Source of the DNA: CAYNNP01 sp964398215
GTDB lineage: Bacteria > Planctomycetota > Planctomycetia > Pirellulales > Pirellulaceae
Length of the DNA stretch: 30,910 bases
Direction of reading: 5' to 3'
Assembly: GCA_964398215.1 (NCBI GenBank)
Contig: CAYNNP010000048.1
Coordinates: 1-30,910 of the forward strand
Positions 16,801 through 23,404 of this stretch are shown in pieces. A program made the translations under genes and the position numbers. Every line of letters begins with the position of its first letter. Positions within the stretch are counted from its first letter, which is position 1. The notes beneath the pieces were generated by a model. That model was not told the DNA's origin and ran no database searches. It worked only from the letters and a program-made list of their open reading frames with translations.

Positions 16801-18827
16801 CGACGGGCGTTGACGACCAGTTGAATGTGCCGCAAAACAGCCAAAACAACCGACTCGACGTTTTGGCCAACGACAACTCGGCTCCTGATTCGGGCGAAAC
16901 ACTCATTGTTACGAACGTGACTTCATCGACCAACGGTGCGACCGTGTCGGTTTCTGCTGATGGACTGGCGGTCGACTACACACCGCCCACCGACTTTATC
17001 GGAACCGATTCGTTCACATATACCGTTTCAGATGGATTGCTAACGTCCACCGCAACCGTCGTGGTGACAGTCGAATCGGCCGATTCACCGCCGATAGCCA
17101 ACGACGACACGTTTTCCGTTACCGAAGACGCTGCGACTGGGCTTTTTGACGTCTTGATCAATGATGCAACTGATACAGCAAATGAGTCTTTTGTCATTGA
17201 AAGCATCGGAACACCAAGCCAAGGTGGTTCAGCGAACATCAGTACCGATGGGCTGCAACTGGAATACACACCCGCTGCTGACTTCTTTGGTACCGAAACA
17301 GTCACGTACACGATTCGTGATACTGGCGGTGGCGTTGCGACTGGAACTGTGACGTTCACGGTCGCAGGCGTCGACGATCCGCCTCCCTCGCTGACAACCA
17401 CCGTCAATGTTGGTCGCGGAACCAATGAAACACCCGTTGTGCAGCTTTCCGATTTGCCAACCAATGTCGATGGGGCTTCCGAAACGTTGACACTGGGTGG
17501 CTTGGGGACTCCCACAGCAGGTGGCTCAGTTAGTGTGGATGCCGTGACCGGTGACATCCTGTATACGCCTCCATCAGCGACTTTCACGGGCCAAGACACG
17601 TTTACTTACACAGTGAGCGACGCCTTTGGTTCGTCCAATGGCACGATCACAGTCGATGTCCAAGATTTCACTACGCGAAACATCGAAGTGCAATTTGCCT
17701 CCGACGCCTTTTCCTTTGAATCACTTGACGTTCGTTTGGTCGGCAACACCGTTACCGGGAGTCCCGTGGACCAATTGATCACCCGTGATGCCGATACCTT
17801 GCAGTTTGCAAACCTATTGCCTGGAACGTATGAAATCAACATTCCTGCCGTACCGTTTTTGATCGGTGGAGATCAAGCACAGACGATTTCCGTGGTGAGT
17901 GCGCCTGAAGACGGTGACACCTTAGTCACAGCGAATCTTGGTCGGCTGCTTCCCCAATTCATTTCCGTGCGGGATTGGTTCGGTTCCAGCCCAAGCCAAT
18001 CGATATTGACGGCCGTCGAACCTGGCTCAACAAGCCTGTTTGCGACTCCAAGTGGCGATACTGATGGTATCACCTTGCCCACAATCTCGCTCAATGACGC
18101 CGCTGACGAGCTAATGATCGAAGGAATCGGTACCGACGGTAACGACATCAGTGTTTCGATACCAACAACTGCGGACGCTCGCGTTCAGAGTCGTGGCCAG
18201 GTTGGCGACGTGCGTTTGTACCGCGTCAGCGTTGAAGCCGACGATATTGCTCTTCAATTGTCGAGCGGCCTAGACGCTGCATCGTCGGTAGCCGAAGGCG
18301 AATCGATTGCCGCCGAAGCTCCTGTTTCTGCCAGTTCATTGCCATCGTTTAGCGAACCAGAAGGCGAATTGGTTTCCACCGAATCGCTGTTGGCCGAATT
18401 GAGTACTCCTGTTTCTACCAGTTCATTGCCATCGTTTAGCGAACCTGAAGGCGAATTGGTTTCCACCGAATCGCTTTTGGCCGAATTGAGTACTCCTATT
18501 TCTGCCAGTTCATTGCCGTCAATCAGCGAACCTGAGGGCGAATCGACACTGGGAGTCAGCCGTACGGATGTTGTTGTTCCAACAACCCGAGACTTCCTGG
18601 CTAGCTCCAGTTCGCTGGTTTTGCCATTGGGATCAAATGACCTTTGGACCGCCGAAACGGGTCCGTATCAGGAAAATACGGAAAAAATCACGGGGAATTC
18701 CAGAGATTCGGCAATCGAAGATTTCGCCCAAGAGTTGGTCGATTTCAGCCCCAGTGACGAGCTGGAAGACTCTCAAGAACAGGCGACAAATTCTGAAGCG
18801 GTGGATGCTCTGTTGAGCGGAATCTGA
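13869..18827 (+). CDS. Giant LEPR-XLL-type surface protein with cyclophilin, cohesin-like and cadherin-like repeats
   Basis: This is a 1652-residue protein with a basic N-terminus leading to LLLESLEKRQMLAGD (about 39-53), a variant of the planctomycete LEPR-XLL motif seen on large exported proteins. From about 245 to 390 there is a cyclophilin-type peptidyl-prolyl isomerase domain (IIFHRVIDNFVIQAGDP and SFAKAGDDTNDSQFFVTE), including the catalytic Arg281 context. A He_PIG-like Ig domain follows near 655-725 (GLTYELVTGPTGLTLDSETG), then a cohesin-like region at about 730-880. Four tandem cadherin-like repeats of roughly 95 residues lie at about 890-1265, each ending with an FTYTVSDG-like strand and an NDPP-like linker. 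The C-terminus is low-complexity and acidic, with 29-residue repeats. No dockerin or PEP-CTERM tail is seen. The likely role is cell-surface adhesion or matrix. Confidence 0.9.
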   Translation: MRSQKTASTNSTQLKRSALQRCLDFFRPQSGLSAKRGRLLLESLEKRQMLAGDVDLFATDGVVENQPQSDSVERATLISTEEPEGESIPDLVGFAQALAESGTQLFGAAWSAASTEQRDLFEDGRNELPFIEITGPDRTLNSIGVAEDITVFPTWEFPDGSRSEGVLTLEEISERSGIDIPESQTPTFEPVGAQTVQIGSPLHVPIDVYDPDGGPQTVTISVDDPSLLNVVVLSGNRSIRVDVQGFGDQVFELFEQRAPLPTSRVIELANADFYDGIIFHRVIDNFVIQAGDPTATGSGGSQLGDFDDQFHPDLQHNRAGILSFAKAGDDTNDSQFFVTEGPTRFLDFNHSVFGVLVEGEDVREAISGQETNAAGRPTFDVTIDSIDVFDDTENSVILLEALGGTGSTNVTITVTDSDGNQFSENIAVDVVEDTANSQPYLNPVSIPASFPASQPAEIQLSSTDIEGDPVTYFANAGLTSDAVVDVDSATGLVTVTPAPGFSGPLTISVGVQASQNAGADNDTQLLNLSFEGEEVLATPTSIDLLAGSDTGRSDTDNITAANSHVLRVTGVDDGNLIEIFNVTSGAIVGSGVAAGSTIDITTNNIAVLGDGTFTLAARQRDGDLISELSDVLTLVQDTTQPDPVAGTAATQANAGREFQTDLISSEEGNGLTYELVTGPTGLTLDSETGLISWTPTSDQSGQNVVTFQTEDSAGNTRTETLTLDVQANALGEIRLEIADTNGNVIDTVGVGQNFQLRFFGGDARIPPEGIFAAYADVLFDPTIIRPVPGSAIDFESTFTTVPSGTFETGLIDELGAAGNRIQATGEIESLIATIQFEAIASGTVNIRSEPADTSTLEFLLFGIDNAIAEESVIYGSTTLVVGQELFTAPDQFTVIEDSVSTVLDVLQNDQTQGNGTLSVVSVTQPTSGGSVTVENGSVVFTPAANFEGVTEFTYRASDGTAESDETVTVTVTGINDPPTGVDDQLNVPQNSQNNRLDVLANDNSAPDSGETLIVTNVTSSTNGATVSVSADGLAVDYTPPTDFIGTDSFTYTVSDGLLTSTATVVVTVESADSPPIANDDTFSVTEDAATGLFDVLINDATDTANESFVIESIGTPSQGGSANISTDGLQLEYTPAADFFGTETVTYTIRDTGGGVATGTVTFTVAGVDDPPPSLTTTVNVGRGTNETPVVQLSDLPTNVDGASETLTLGGLGTPTAGGSVSVDAVTGDILYTPPSATFTGQDTFTYTVSDAFGSSNGTITVDVQDFTTRNIEVQFASDAFSFESLDVRLVGNTVTGSPVDQLITRDADTLQFANLLPGTYEINIPAVPFLIGGDQAQTISVVSAPEDGDTLVTANLGRLLPQFISVRDWFGSSPSQSILTAVEPGSTSLFATPSGDTDGITLPTISLNDAADELMIEGIGTDGNDISVSIPTTADARVQSRGQVGDVRLYRVSVEADDIALQLSSGLDAASSVAEGESIAAEAPVSASSLPSFSEPEGELVSTESLLAELSTPVSTSSLPSFSEPEGELVSTESLLAELSTPISASSLPSISEPEGESTLGVSRTDVVVPTTRDFLASSSSLVLPLGSNDLWTAETGPYQENTEKITGNSRDSAIEDFAQELVDFSPSDELEDSQEQATNSEAVDALLSGI
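18321..18545 (+). repeat. Direct tandem repeat, 87-bp period, inside the giant gene
   Basis: About 2.6 near-identical copies of an 87-bp unit start at 18321, 18408 and 18495. Each encodes a 29-residue unit beginning P(V/I)S(A/T)SSLPS(F/I)SEPEGE. The last copy is truncated. High identity at the DNA level indicates recent duplication, probably by slippage or unequal crossing-over. The repeat is in frame and lengthens an unstructured Ser/Glu-rich stalk. Confidence 0.93.
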
Positions 18828-19154
18828 GCCGGCCGACTTTCAAAAACCCGCTAAAACACGGTCAAAACGTTGTTTCTAAAGCCATCTGGCGTTTTCACGC
18901 CAGCTCGGCTGAGCGGCTAGAATTGATTGATTTATGCGATTTTCCTTGCGAAGCCGTGGCTCGTAAGGCATGTATGCATGGACAGTCAAAGCTGAAAAAT
19001 TTGGCTTTGGCCCCGTAAAAACAAGGGGTTTTTTGTTCCAAGCCGGGTTGCAACGACCCCCTGAGGGCAATAACACTTTGCCATTACAGTCGACGTGGAC
19101 GATTTATCCCGTCTCAAACCATACATAGCCGCTAAACAGAAAAGGTTCCCGCAC
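18828..19154. other. Intergenic region upstream of the HU gene, with two hairpins
   Basis: These 327 bases hold no gene I can support. A perfect 6-base hairpin (CTGGCG at 18886-18891 with CGCCAG at 18898-18903) is not followed by a T-run. A second weak hairpin (CCCC at 19011-19014 with GGGG at 19025-19028) is followed by six T residues at 19029-19034 and could be a weak terminator for the giant gene or a leader attenuator. The HU promoter must lie here or nearby but is not clear. Confidence 0.4.
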
Positions 19155-19472
19155 ATGGCTAAAGCTGCGCCAAAGGCACCCACCAAGACCCAAATCCTTG
19201 CTGCAATTGCAGAGGAAACAGAACTCTCCAAGAAAGAAGTTGCTGCTGTATTCGATGCACTGGCAGGCGAAATCGCAAAGGCAATCGGTCGTGGCGGTCC
19301 AGGCCAATTCGCGATCCCAGGTCTTTGCAAGATCGTTAAGAAAGATGTTCCAGCCAAACCAAAGCGTAAGGGCCGTAACCCTGCTGACGGAACTGAAATT
19401 TGGCTCAAACCAAAACCTGCCAGTAAGAAGCTGACAATTCGCCCATTGAAAGCTCTCAAAGAAATGATCTAG
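19155..19472 (+). CDS. HU-family DNA-binding protein
   Basis: This is a 105-residue histone-like protein. An Ala/Lys/Pro N-terminal tail (MAKAAPKAPTKTQ) precedes the HU helical dimerisation region (EETELSKKEVAAVFDALAGE). A beta-arm region with KGRNPADGTEI, the HU signature, follows, and the C-terminus is ASKKLTIRPLKALKEMI. HU bends and compacts DNA as a dimer. The arm sequence is more diverged from typical HU than the rest (CKIVKKDVPAKPKRKGRNP), as in several planctomycete and pseudomonad HU-like variants. The gene is monocistronic, with its own strong terminator directly downstream. Confidence 0.93.
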   Translation: MAKAAPKAPTKTQILAAIAEETELSKKEVAAVFDALAGEIAKAIGRGGPGQFAIPGLCKIVKKDVPAKPKRKGRNPADGTEIWLKPKPASKKLTIRPLKALKEMI

Positions 19473-19501
19473 AGCTTCGCGAAAACGTGAAATCAACGAA
19501 G

Positions 19502-19532
19502 TGCGGTACCGTTAAGGTGCCGCATTTTTTTT
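19502..19532 (+). terminator. Rho-independent terminator of the HU gene
   Basis: A 9-base stem (TGCGGTACC at 19502-19510 with GGTGCCGCA at 19516-19524, one G-U pair) encloses the loop GTTAA and is followed by eight T residues (19525-19532). It starts 29 bases after the HU stop codon. This is the clearest intrinsic terminator in the window. Confidence 0.92.
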
Positions 19533-19581
19533 GCGCCGTTGATCAACAGTTTCAAAGTGAATCGCCGTGTCGGCAGGCTGC

Positions 19582-19935
19582 CTAACTTTCCATCGAAATT
19601 GATTCGACAGCGCCGGCATCATCTAATTCAACGCAGATCACATAATCGGTGACATCACCTGGAAGGGTAAAGTCCAGCATGTTCAGGTCTATATCATCAT
19701 CCTCGTCGTCTTCATCTGCTTCATCCACTCGCAGGACCAGTAGTTCCAGCACTTGCTGTGGTTCAGGCTGCGAATTCTCGCAATGCTCCAGCCAGTACTC
19801 TGCAGGCAGTTCCTCCAAATGATGAGCAACAAAGAGGGTCGCCGCGTGTTCGTCAGCAGGCGTCCCAAATGCTCTCTTGATGGCGGCCAAGGCCACGATC
19901 CGTCGTTCTTCAAGTTCTGGCGATAAGTCTGACAT
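19582..19935 (-). CDS. Small acidic protein, possibly DUF2004-like
   Basis: This is a 117-residue soluble acidic protein. The ATG at 19935 (MSDLSPELEE) is chosen because the frame upstream of it looks non-coding. The N-terminal part reads AIKRAFGTPADEHAATLFVAHHLEEL. A strongly acidic stretch (EADEDDEDDDIDL) lies in the middle, and the C-terminal part reads LDFTLPGDVTDYVICVELDD. The pattern of a GATLF-like block followed by TLPxxVTxYVI resembles DUF2004 proteins from memory, but I cannot verify this. Function is unknown. It is convergent with the HU gene and divergent from the PLP decarboxylase, with a REPIN-like element between the starts. Confidence 0.75.
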   Translation of the reverse strand: MSDLSPELEERRIVALAAIKRAFGTPADEHAATLFVAHHLEELPAEYWLEHCENSQPEPQQVLELLVLRVDEADEDDEDDDIDLNMLDFTLPGDVTDYVICVELDDAGAVESISMES

Positions 19936-20007
19936 GAAAATACTGGTGTTGGCGAGAATATAGGGTTCAAAAGCAACCGCAAAGTTAGCGGCTTTCGTTC
20001 TTAGATT

Positions 20008-20144
20008 GTAGGCCGGACCAAGGACGCGATACGTGCCGGAACAGCGCAAACGCCTTCATTGTGTCGCAGAGATTGCACTATCAACGACGTTTCTGCTTGC
20101 GTCCGAAGTTCCGGCAATTGCAGCGTTTGCTCGGTCCGGCCTAC
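20008..20144. repeat. REPIN-like element: two REP-like sequences in inverted orientation
   Basis: The plus strand at 20008-20042 reads GTAGGCCGGACC, then a 14-base variable part, then TGCCGGAAC. The minus strand at 20144-20108 reads the same GTAGGCCGGACC, a 16-base variable part and the same TGCCGGAAC. The two units therefore face each other across 65 bases. The GTAG head plus an imperfect CCGG hairpin is the known form of REP sequences mobilised by RAYT (TnpA_REP) transposases, and an inverted REP pair is a REPIN. No RAYT gene is in the window. The element sits between two divergent genes. It may form a cruciform in DNA or a hairpin in RNA. Confidence 0.75.
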
Positions 20145-20246
20145 CCAAAAACGCTACGCCAATACACGTTGGGTTACCATTTCTTCGGGCATCTCAGCTT
20201 GAAACAGCGATTCGCCCTGTCAATTGCTGCGTGATAGACTCTGGTC

Positions 20247-21542
20247 ATGAGTCATCCCAATGTGCCCCGCACCCAAAAACCACTTTCCTGTAGTTCGATT
20301 TTCGGAATATCAACTCAGCAATTGGTACGGAACTACGGGTCTCCGCTGTTTGTTTTCGGTGAACACCAGATTCGATCCAAGATCAGGTCGATGCGAACGG
20401 CGTTTGATGCTCACTATCCTCATGTGCAGTTCGCGTGGTCCTACAAAACAAACTGCCTTGGGGCGATACTTCAGATCATGCATTCGGATGGCTTGTGGGC
20501 TGAAGTTGTTTCAGACATGGAATACGACAAAGCGTGCCATTTCTTGCACTCTGACCAAAGATTGATTGCGAATGGCCCTAACAAGTCGAAACGATTGCTG
20601 GATGCAGCGATTCGTGGCAACGCAATTCTTCACGTCGACCATGTTGATGAACTTAACGCAGTCGAGGAAATTGCCCGACAGCAGGCTCACCCGACCGACA
20701 TTGGCATTCGGTTAAATGTTGATGTGGGTGATGACGCACGCTGGTCGCGATTCGGTTTTCAGCTGGAATCTGGCGAAGCAAAATCGATTGCCGATCGAAT
20801 CCAGCGTTCGAACGTATTGAACTTGAACGCGATCCATTGTCACATCGGCACTTCAATACGCGACGTCAGCTTGTATCGAAAGATGATGGAGAAACTGGCT
20901 GATTTTGTAATGTCGATTGATGGAAAGATCTCGTCCATCGATATTGGTGGCGGTTTTGCATCCAGCAGCCTGCCCAGAAGCCAGTCAGATCGTCCGCTGC
21001 CAACGGACGATCAGTATGCCGAAGCCATTTGTGAAACCTTGCAAAGGCGACTGCCGCAGGACTATCGACCAACTTTGATTGTCGAATCGGGCAGAGCTTT
21101 GATCGATGATGCTGGAATGTTGATTTCCAGTGTCGTCACGACCAAGGCGGAACCGAATCGTTCACAGTGCTGCATGATCGATGCTGGAACCAACCTGCTG
21201 CCAACGGCTCCTTGGTATCACTACAAAGTCGACGTAGCGAGTCGGAACACCGAATCCGAGCAAATGCTCGACACGTCGCTTTATGGACCACTGTGCATGA
21301 ATGTGGACGTGATTGAGCCAAATGTTTCACTGCCCCGGCTTCGGCGTGGCGACCAGTTGGTGCTTTCGCCAGTAGGGGCGTACAACTGCAGTCAATGGCA
21401 ACAGTTCATAGAGTATCGGCCCAACGTTATCTTGGTTCGCGAGAACGGTAGCACGCAAGTCATCAGACGCGCCGAAAACCTAGACGATGTTTCCAGCGCT
21501 GAATCGACAGAGGCTATCTGGGACGATCGGCGCCCGCACTGA
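20247..21542 (+). CDS. Fold-type III PLP-dependent decarboxylase (DapDC/ODC-like), substrate unknown
   Basis: This is a 431-residue protein of the alanine racemase-like barrel decarboxylase family. The PLP lysine is Lys67 in WSYKTN. Other markers are HCHIGTSI (PLP ring stacking region), SIDIGGGF (phosphate loop), VESGRAL (in place of EPGR) and the C-terminal active-site stretch LYGPLCMNVDVI with Cys350. In classical diaminopimelate decarboxylase that stretch reads CESGD. Here Cys and Asp remain but E, S and G are replaced, which suggests a different substrate. Length is close to normal. It is probably not the lysine-pathway LysA. It overlaps nrdR tail-to-tail by 29 bases. The promoter side carries the REPIN-like element. 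Confidence 0.83.
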   Translation: MSHPNVPRTQKPLSCSSIFGISTQQLVRNYGSPLFVFGEHQIRSKIRSMRTAFDAHYPHVQFAWSYKTNCLGAILQIMHSDGLWAEVVSDMEYDKACHFLHSDQRLIANGPNKSKRLLDAAIRGNAILHVDHVDELNAVEEIARQQAHPTDIGIRLNVDVGDDARWSRFGFQLESGEAKSIADRIQRSNVLNLNAIHCHIGTSIRDVSLYRKMMEKLADFVMSIDGKISSIDIGGGFASSSLPRSQSDRPLPTDDQYAEAICETLQRRLPQDYRPTLIVESGRALIDDAGMLISSVVTTKAEPNRSQCCMIDAGTNLLPTAPWYHYKVDVASRNTESEQMLDTSLYGPLCMNVDVIEPNVSLPRLRRGDQLVLSPVGAYNCSQWQQFIEYRPNVILVRENGSTQVIRRAENLDDVSSAESTEAIWDDRRPH

Positions 21543-22008
21543 CAGTTTCGCTTTGGTCACCTTTTACCATCGCAGAAATGGCGCTGACAAAATCCTGAGC
21601 GTCGTCAAACTCGTGGTACACGCTTGCAAAGCGGATATAGGCGACTTGGTCCAAGCTCGCCAAATGCTTCATCACAATTTGACCGACTGACTTGGCTGGA
21701 ACTTCCGAATCAAAATTCGCGTAAATCTCAGTTTCGATGCCTTGGATCAGCGCCTCAATCGTCTCGCTTGTAGTGGATCGCTTGGAACACGCTCGTTCGA
21801 TACCACGCCAAATCTTATTTCGGTCCAATGGCTCACGTGTCCCGTCACGTTTGACGACGCGAACAGATAATTGCTCGATCTTTTCCAGGGTCGCAAAACG
21901 CCGCTGACAGTTGCTGCACACGCGTCGCCGGCGGACCATGTACCCACTTTCAGCCGTACGTGTCTCTAAAACACGATCGTTATCGTTATGGCAGTAGGGG
22001 CAACGCAT
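21514..22008 (-). CDS. nrdR: Transcriptional repressor NrdR
   Basis: This is a 164-residue protein starting at ATG 22008 with MRCPYCHNDNDRV. The frame could begin ten residues earlier, but the family starts with this zinc ribbon. Four cysteines (3, 6, 31, 34) form the zinc-binding DNA-recognition domain. An ATP-cone follows (VVKRDGTREPLDRNKIWRGIERAC) and ends near AYIRFASVYHEFDD. NrdR senses ATP/dATP and represses ribonucleotide reductase genes. No nrd gene or NrdR box was identified in the window. The 3' end overlaps the decarboxylase stop region on the other strand. Confidence 0.97.
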   Translation of the reverse strand: MRCPYCHNDNDRVLETRTAESGYMVRRRRVCSNCQRRFATLEKIEQLSVRVVKRDGTREPLDRNKIWRGIERACSKRSTTSETIEALIQGIETEIYANFDSEVPAKSVGQIVMKHLASLDQVAYIRFASVYHEFDDAQDFVSAISAMVKGDQSETVSAGADRPR

Positions 22009-22126
22009 TAGTAGGCCTCGAACTGACGTGCGACGCAAAGATGGTTATATTATCAGAGACGGCGGAATCTGTCGTCCAAGTTTTCACACAATCGCGGACG
22101 CGCGATAGCAATATCTGGGAAATTAA

Positions 22127-22792
22127 ATGTCCGAATCCGATCATAATCCAGCGGAATCTGAACCCACCAAGGGACCTGACATCGATGCTAACGAGATGGC
22201 TGAGCGCCAAGCCGATTTTGAGTCAAAAGGGACTCCGATTGATGCAGAAGATACTGCAGCATCAAAATTCCGTCAGGAAATCGCAGCGAAAAAGTCAAAC
22301 TTGGACGATTACGAGCCTGAGGAAAACCTTTGGCAAGGCGGTTACAGCCCCAAGGCCATGATTGGATCTTGGATCGGGATGGTTGTACTGACGATCGCCG
22401 CAATGATCGCAGCGTTCATGATCGAGCAACTGCCGGTCTTTTGGACGTTTATCGCGATGCTAGTTTTGTGGGCAATCGTCATTTGCATCTATCTGCAACG
22501 GAGATTGGGAGTGCGCTACCAATTGACCACTCAGCGGTTCATTCATCAAACTGGGATCTTGACTCGGAAGACGGACCGGATTGAGATCATCGACATTGAT
22601 GATGTCAGCTATTCGCAAGGTCCGATTCAACGGGCTTTCGGAATAGGGACCATTGTCCTGACCGGTAGCGACCGAACGCACCCAGAACTCAAAATGTCTG
22701 GGATCGCAAAGGTCAAAGATGTATCCGGGTTGATTGACGATATCAGGCGAAAGGAACGCCGCCGACGAGCTCTTCACATCGAAACGATTTGA
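22127..22792 (+). CDS. Membrane protein with bacterial PH domain (bPH2)
   Basis: This is a 221-residue protein. The ATG at 22127 follows CTGGGA. An acidic hydrophilic N-terminal segment (about 1-75) leads to two membrane helices (MIGSWIGMVVLTIAAMIAAF and FWTFIAMLVLWAIVICIYL). A bacterial Pleckstrin-homology domain follows from about 125 (RYQLTTQRFIHQTGILTRKT, IDIDDVSYSQGPIQRAFGIG and TIVLTGSD). The C-terminus is basic. Proteins of this type are membrane-anchored and often of unknown role. It lies 118 bases downstream of the divergent nrdR start, and the GYF-domain gene follows after 44 bases, so the two may be co-transcribed. Confidence 0.87.
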   Translation: MSESDHNPAESEPTKGPDIDANEMAERQADFESKGTPIDAEDTAASKFRQEIAAKKSNLDDYEPEENLWQGGYSPKAMIGSWIGMVVLTIAAMIAAFMIEQLPVFWTFIAMLVLWAIVICIYLQRRLGVRYQLTTQRFIHQTGILTRKTDRIEIIDIDDVSYSQGPIQRAFGIGTIVLTGSDRTHPELKMSGIAKVKDVSGLIDDIRRKERRRRALHIETI

Positions 22793-22836
22793 TGTCTACA
22801 AGAGTCCAAGAGCTTTGTTTGCAACGAGGATAATCC

Positions 22837-23253
22837 GTGACTCAGTGGTATGTTCAAAAGCCGAGTGACGATCCGACTCAAATCAACGAGATGATAGGTC
22901 CGTTGAAGCCAGCTGAATTGCTAAAGCTGGTTCGTCAGGGAGACGTCGTTCCGGAATCGCTGGTTCGCAAAGATGACTCAGCATGGTTTGAGGCGCGCGA
23001 AGTCGGTGGGCTGTTCGAGGCAGCTATGCGACCAACGATTTCCTATTTCTGCCATCAATGTGAAGCCCCCATCACAGAACCGCCGGTTGAATGCCCTAAG
23101 TGCGGTGCGGCAGTGCAAAAGGAACAAGCGCGTCGACTGATCAAAGAGAATTCGATTCTCCGCAAGGAAGATCAAACACTCACAGGCCAAGCGAGCAAGT
23201 CGATGCAAAAATGGCTCCGCAAAAAAGGCCGCAAGAAAGAAGGCGGCACGTAA
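22837..23253 (+). CDS. GYF_2-domain protein with zinc ribbon
   Basis: This is a 138-residue soluble protein starting at a GTG codon at 22837. A GAGGA ribosome binding site seven to eight bases upstream decides this start. The N-terminal 65 residues form a GYF_2-type domain (QWYVQKPSDD, EMIGPLKPAELLKLVRQGDV and DDSAWFEAREV). A zinc ribbon follows (YFCHQCEAPITEPPVECPKC), with two CxxC pairs. The tail is basic and probably helical. GYF_2 domains are usually protein-interaction modules, and planctomycetes have many. The partner is unknown. It probably shares a transcript with the PH-domain gene. Confidence 0.87.
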   Translation: MTQWYVQKPSDDPTQINEMIGPLKPAELLKLVRQGDVVPESLVRKDDSAWFEAREVGGLFEAAMRPTISYFCHQCEAPITEPPVECPKCGAAVQKEQARRLIKENSILRKEDQTLTGQASKSMQKWLRKKGRKKEGGT

Positions 23254-23404
23254 CCTTCGCGGCTTTCACGCGATGCCTCTTTGCAAGTTGCTAAGTAACC
23301 TTCTGCGAATATCCCGGCCAGGACGATGGTGAAGCCCCCTCGGCAATTCACCAGTTGATACACTATCAACGACTTCGCCCCTCCACCTAACCCACCGCGA
23401 ATCC

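Noticed and set aside
16976..17599. 207-codon open frame on the minus strand
   Set aside because: It lies fully inside the cadherin-like repeats of the giant gene. Thr/Ser/Val-rich codons there leave the opposite strand open, and the translation is low-complexity with no domain.
20033..20293. 86-codon open frame on the plus strand
   Set aside because: It runs through the REPIN-like repeat and into the start of the decarboxylase in another phase. It has no recognisable domain.
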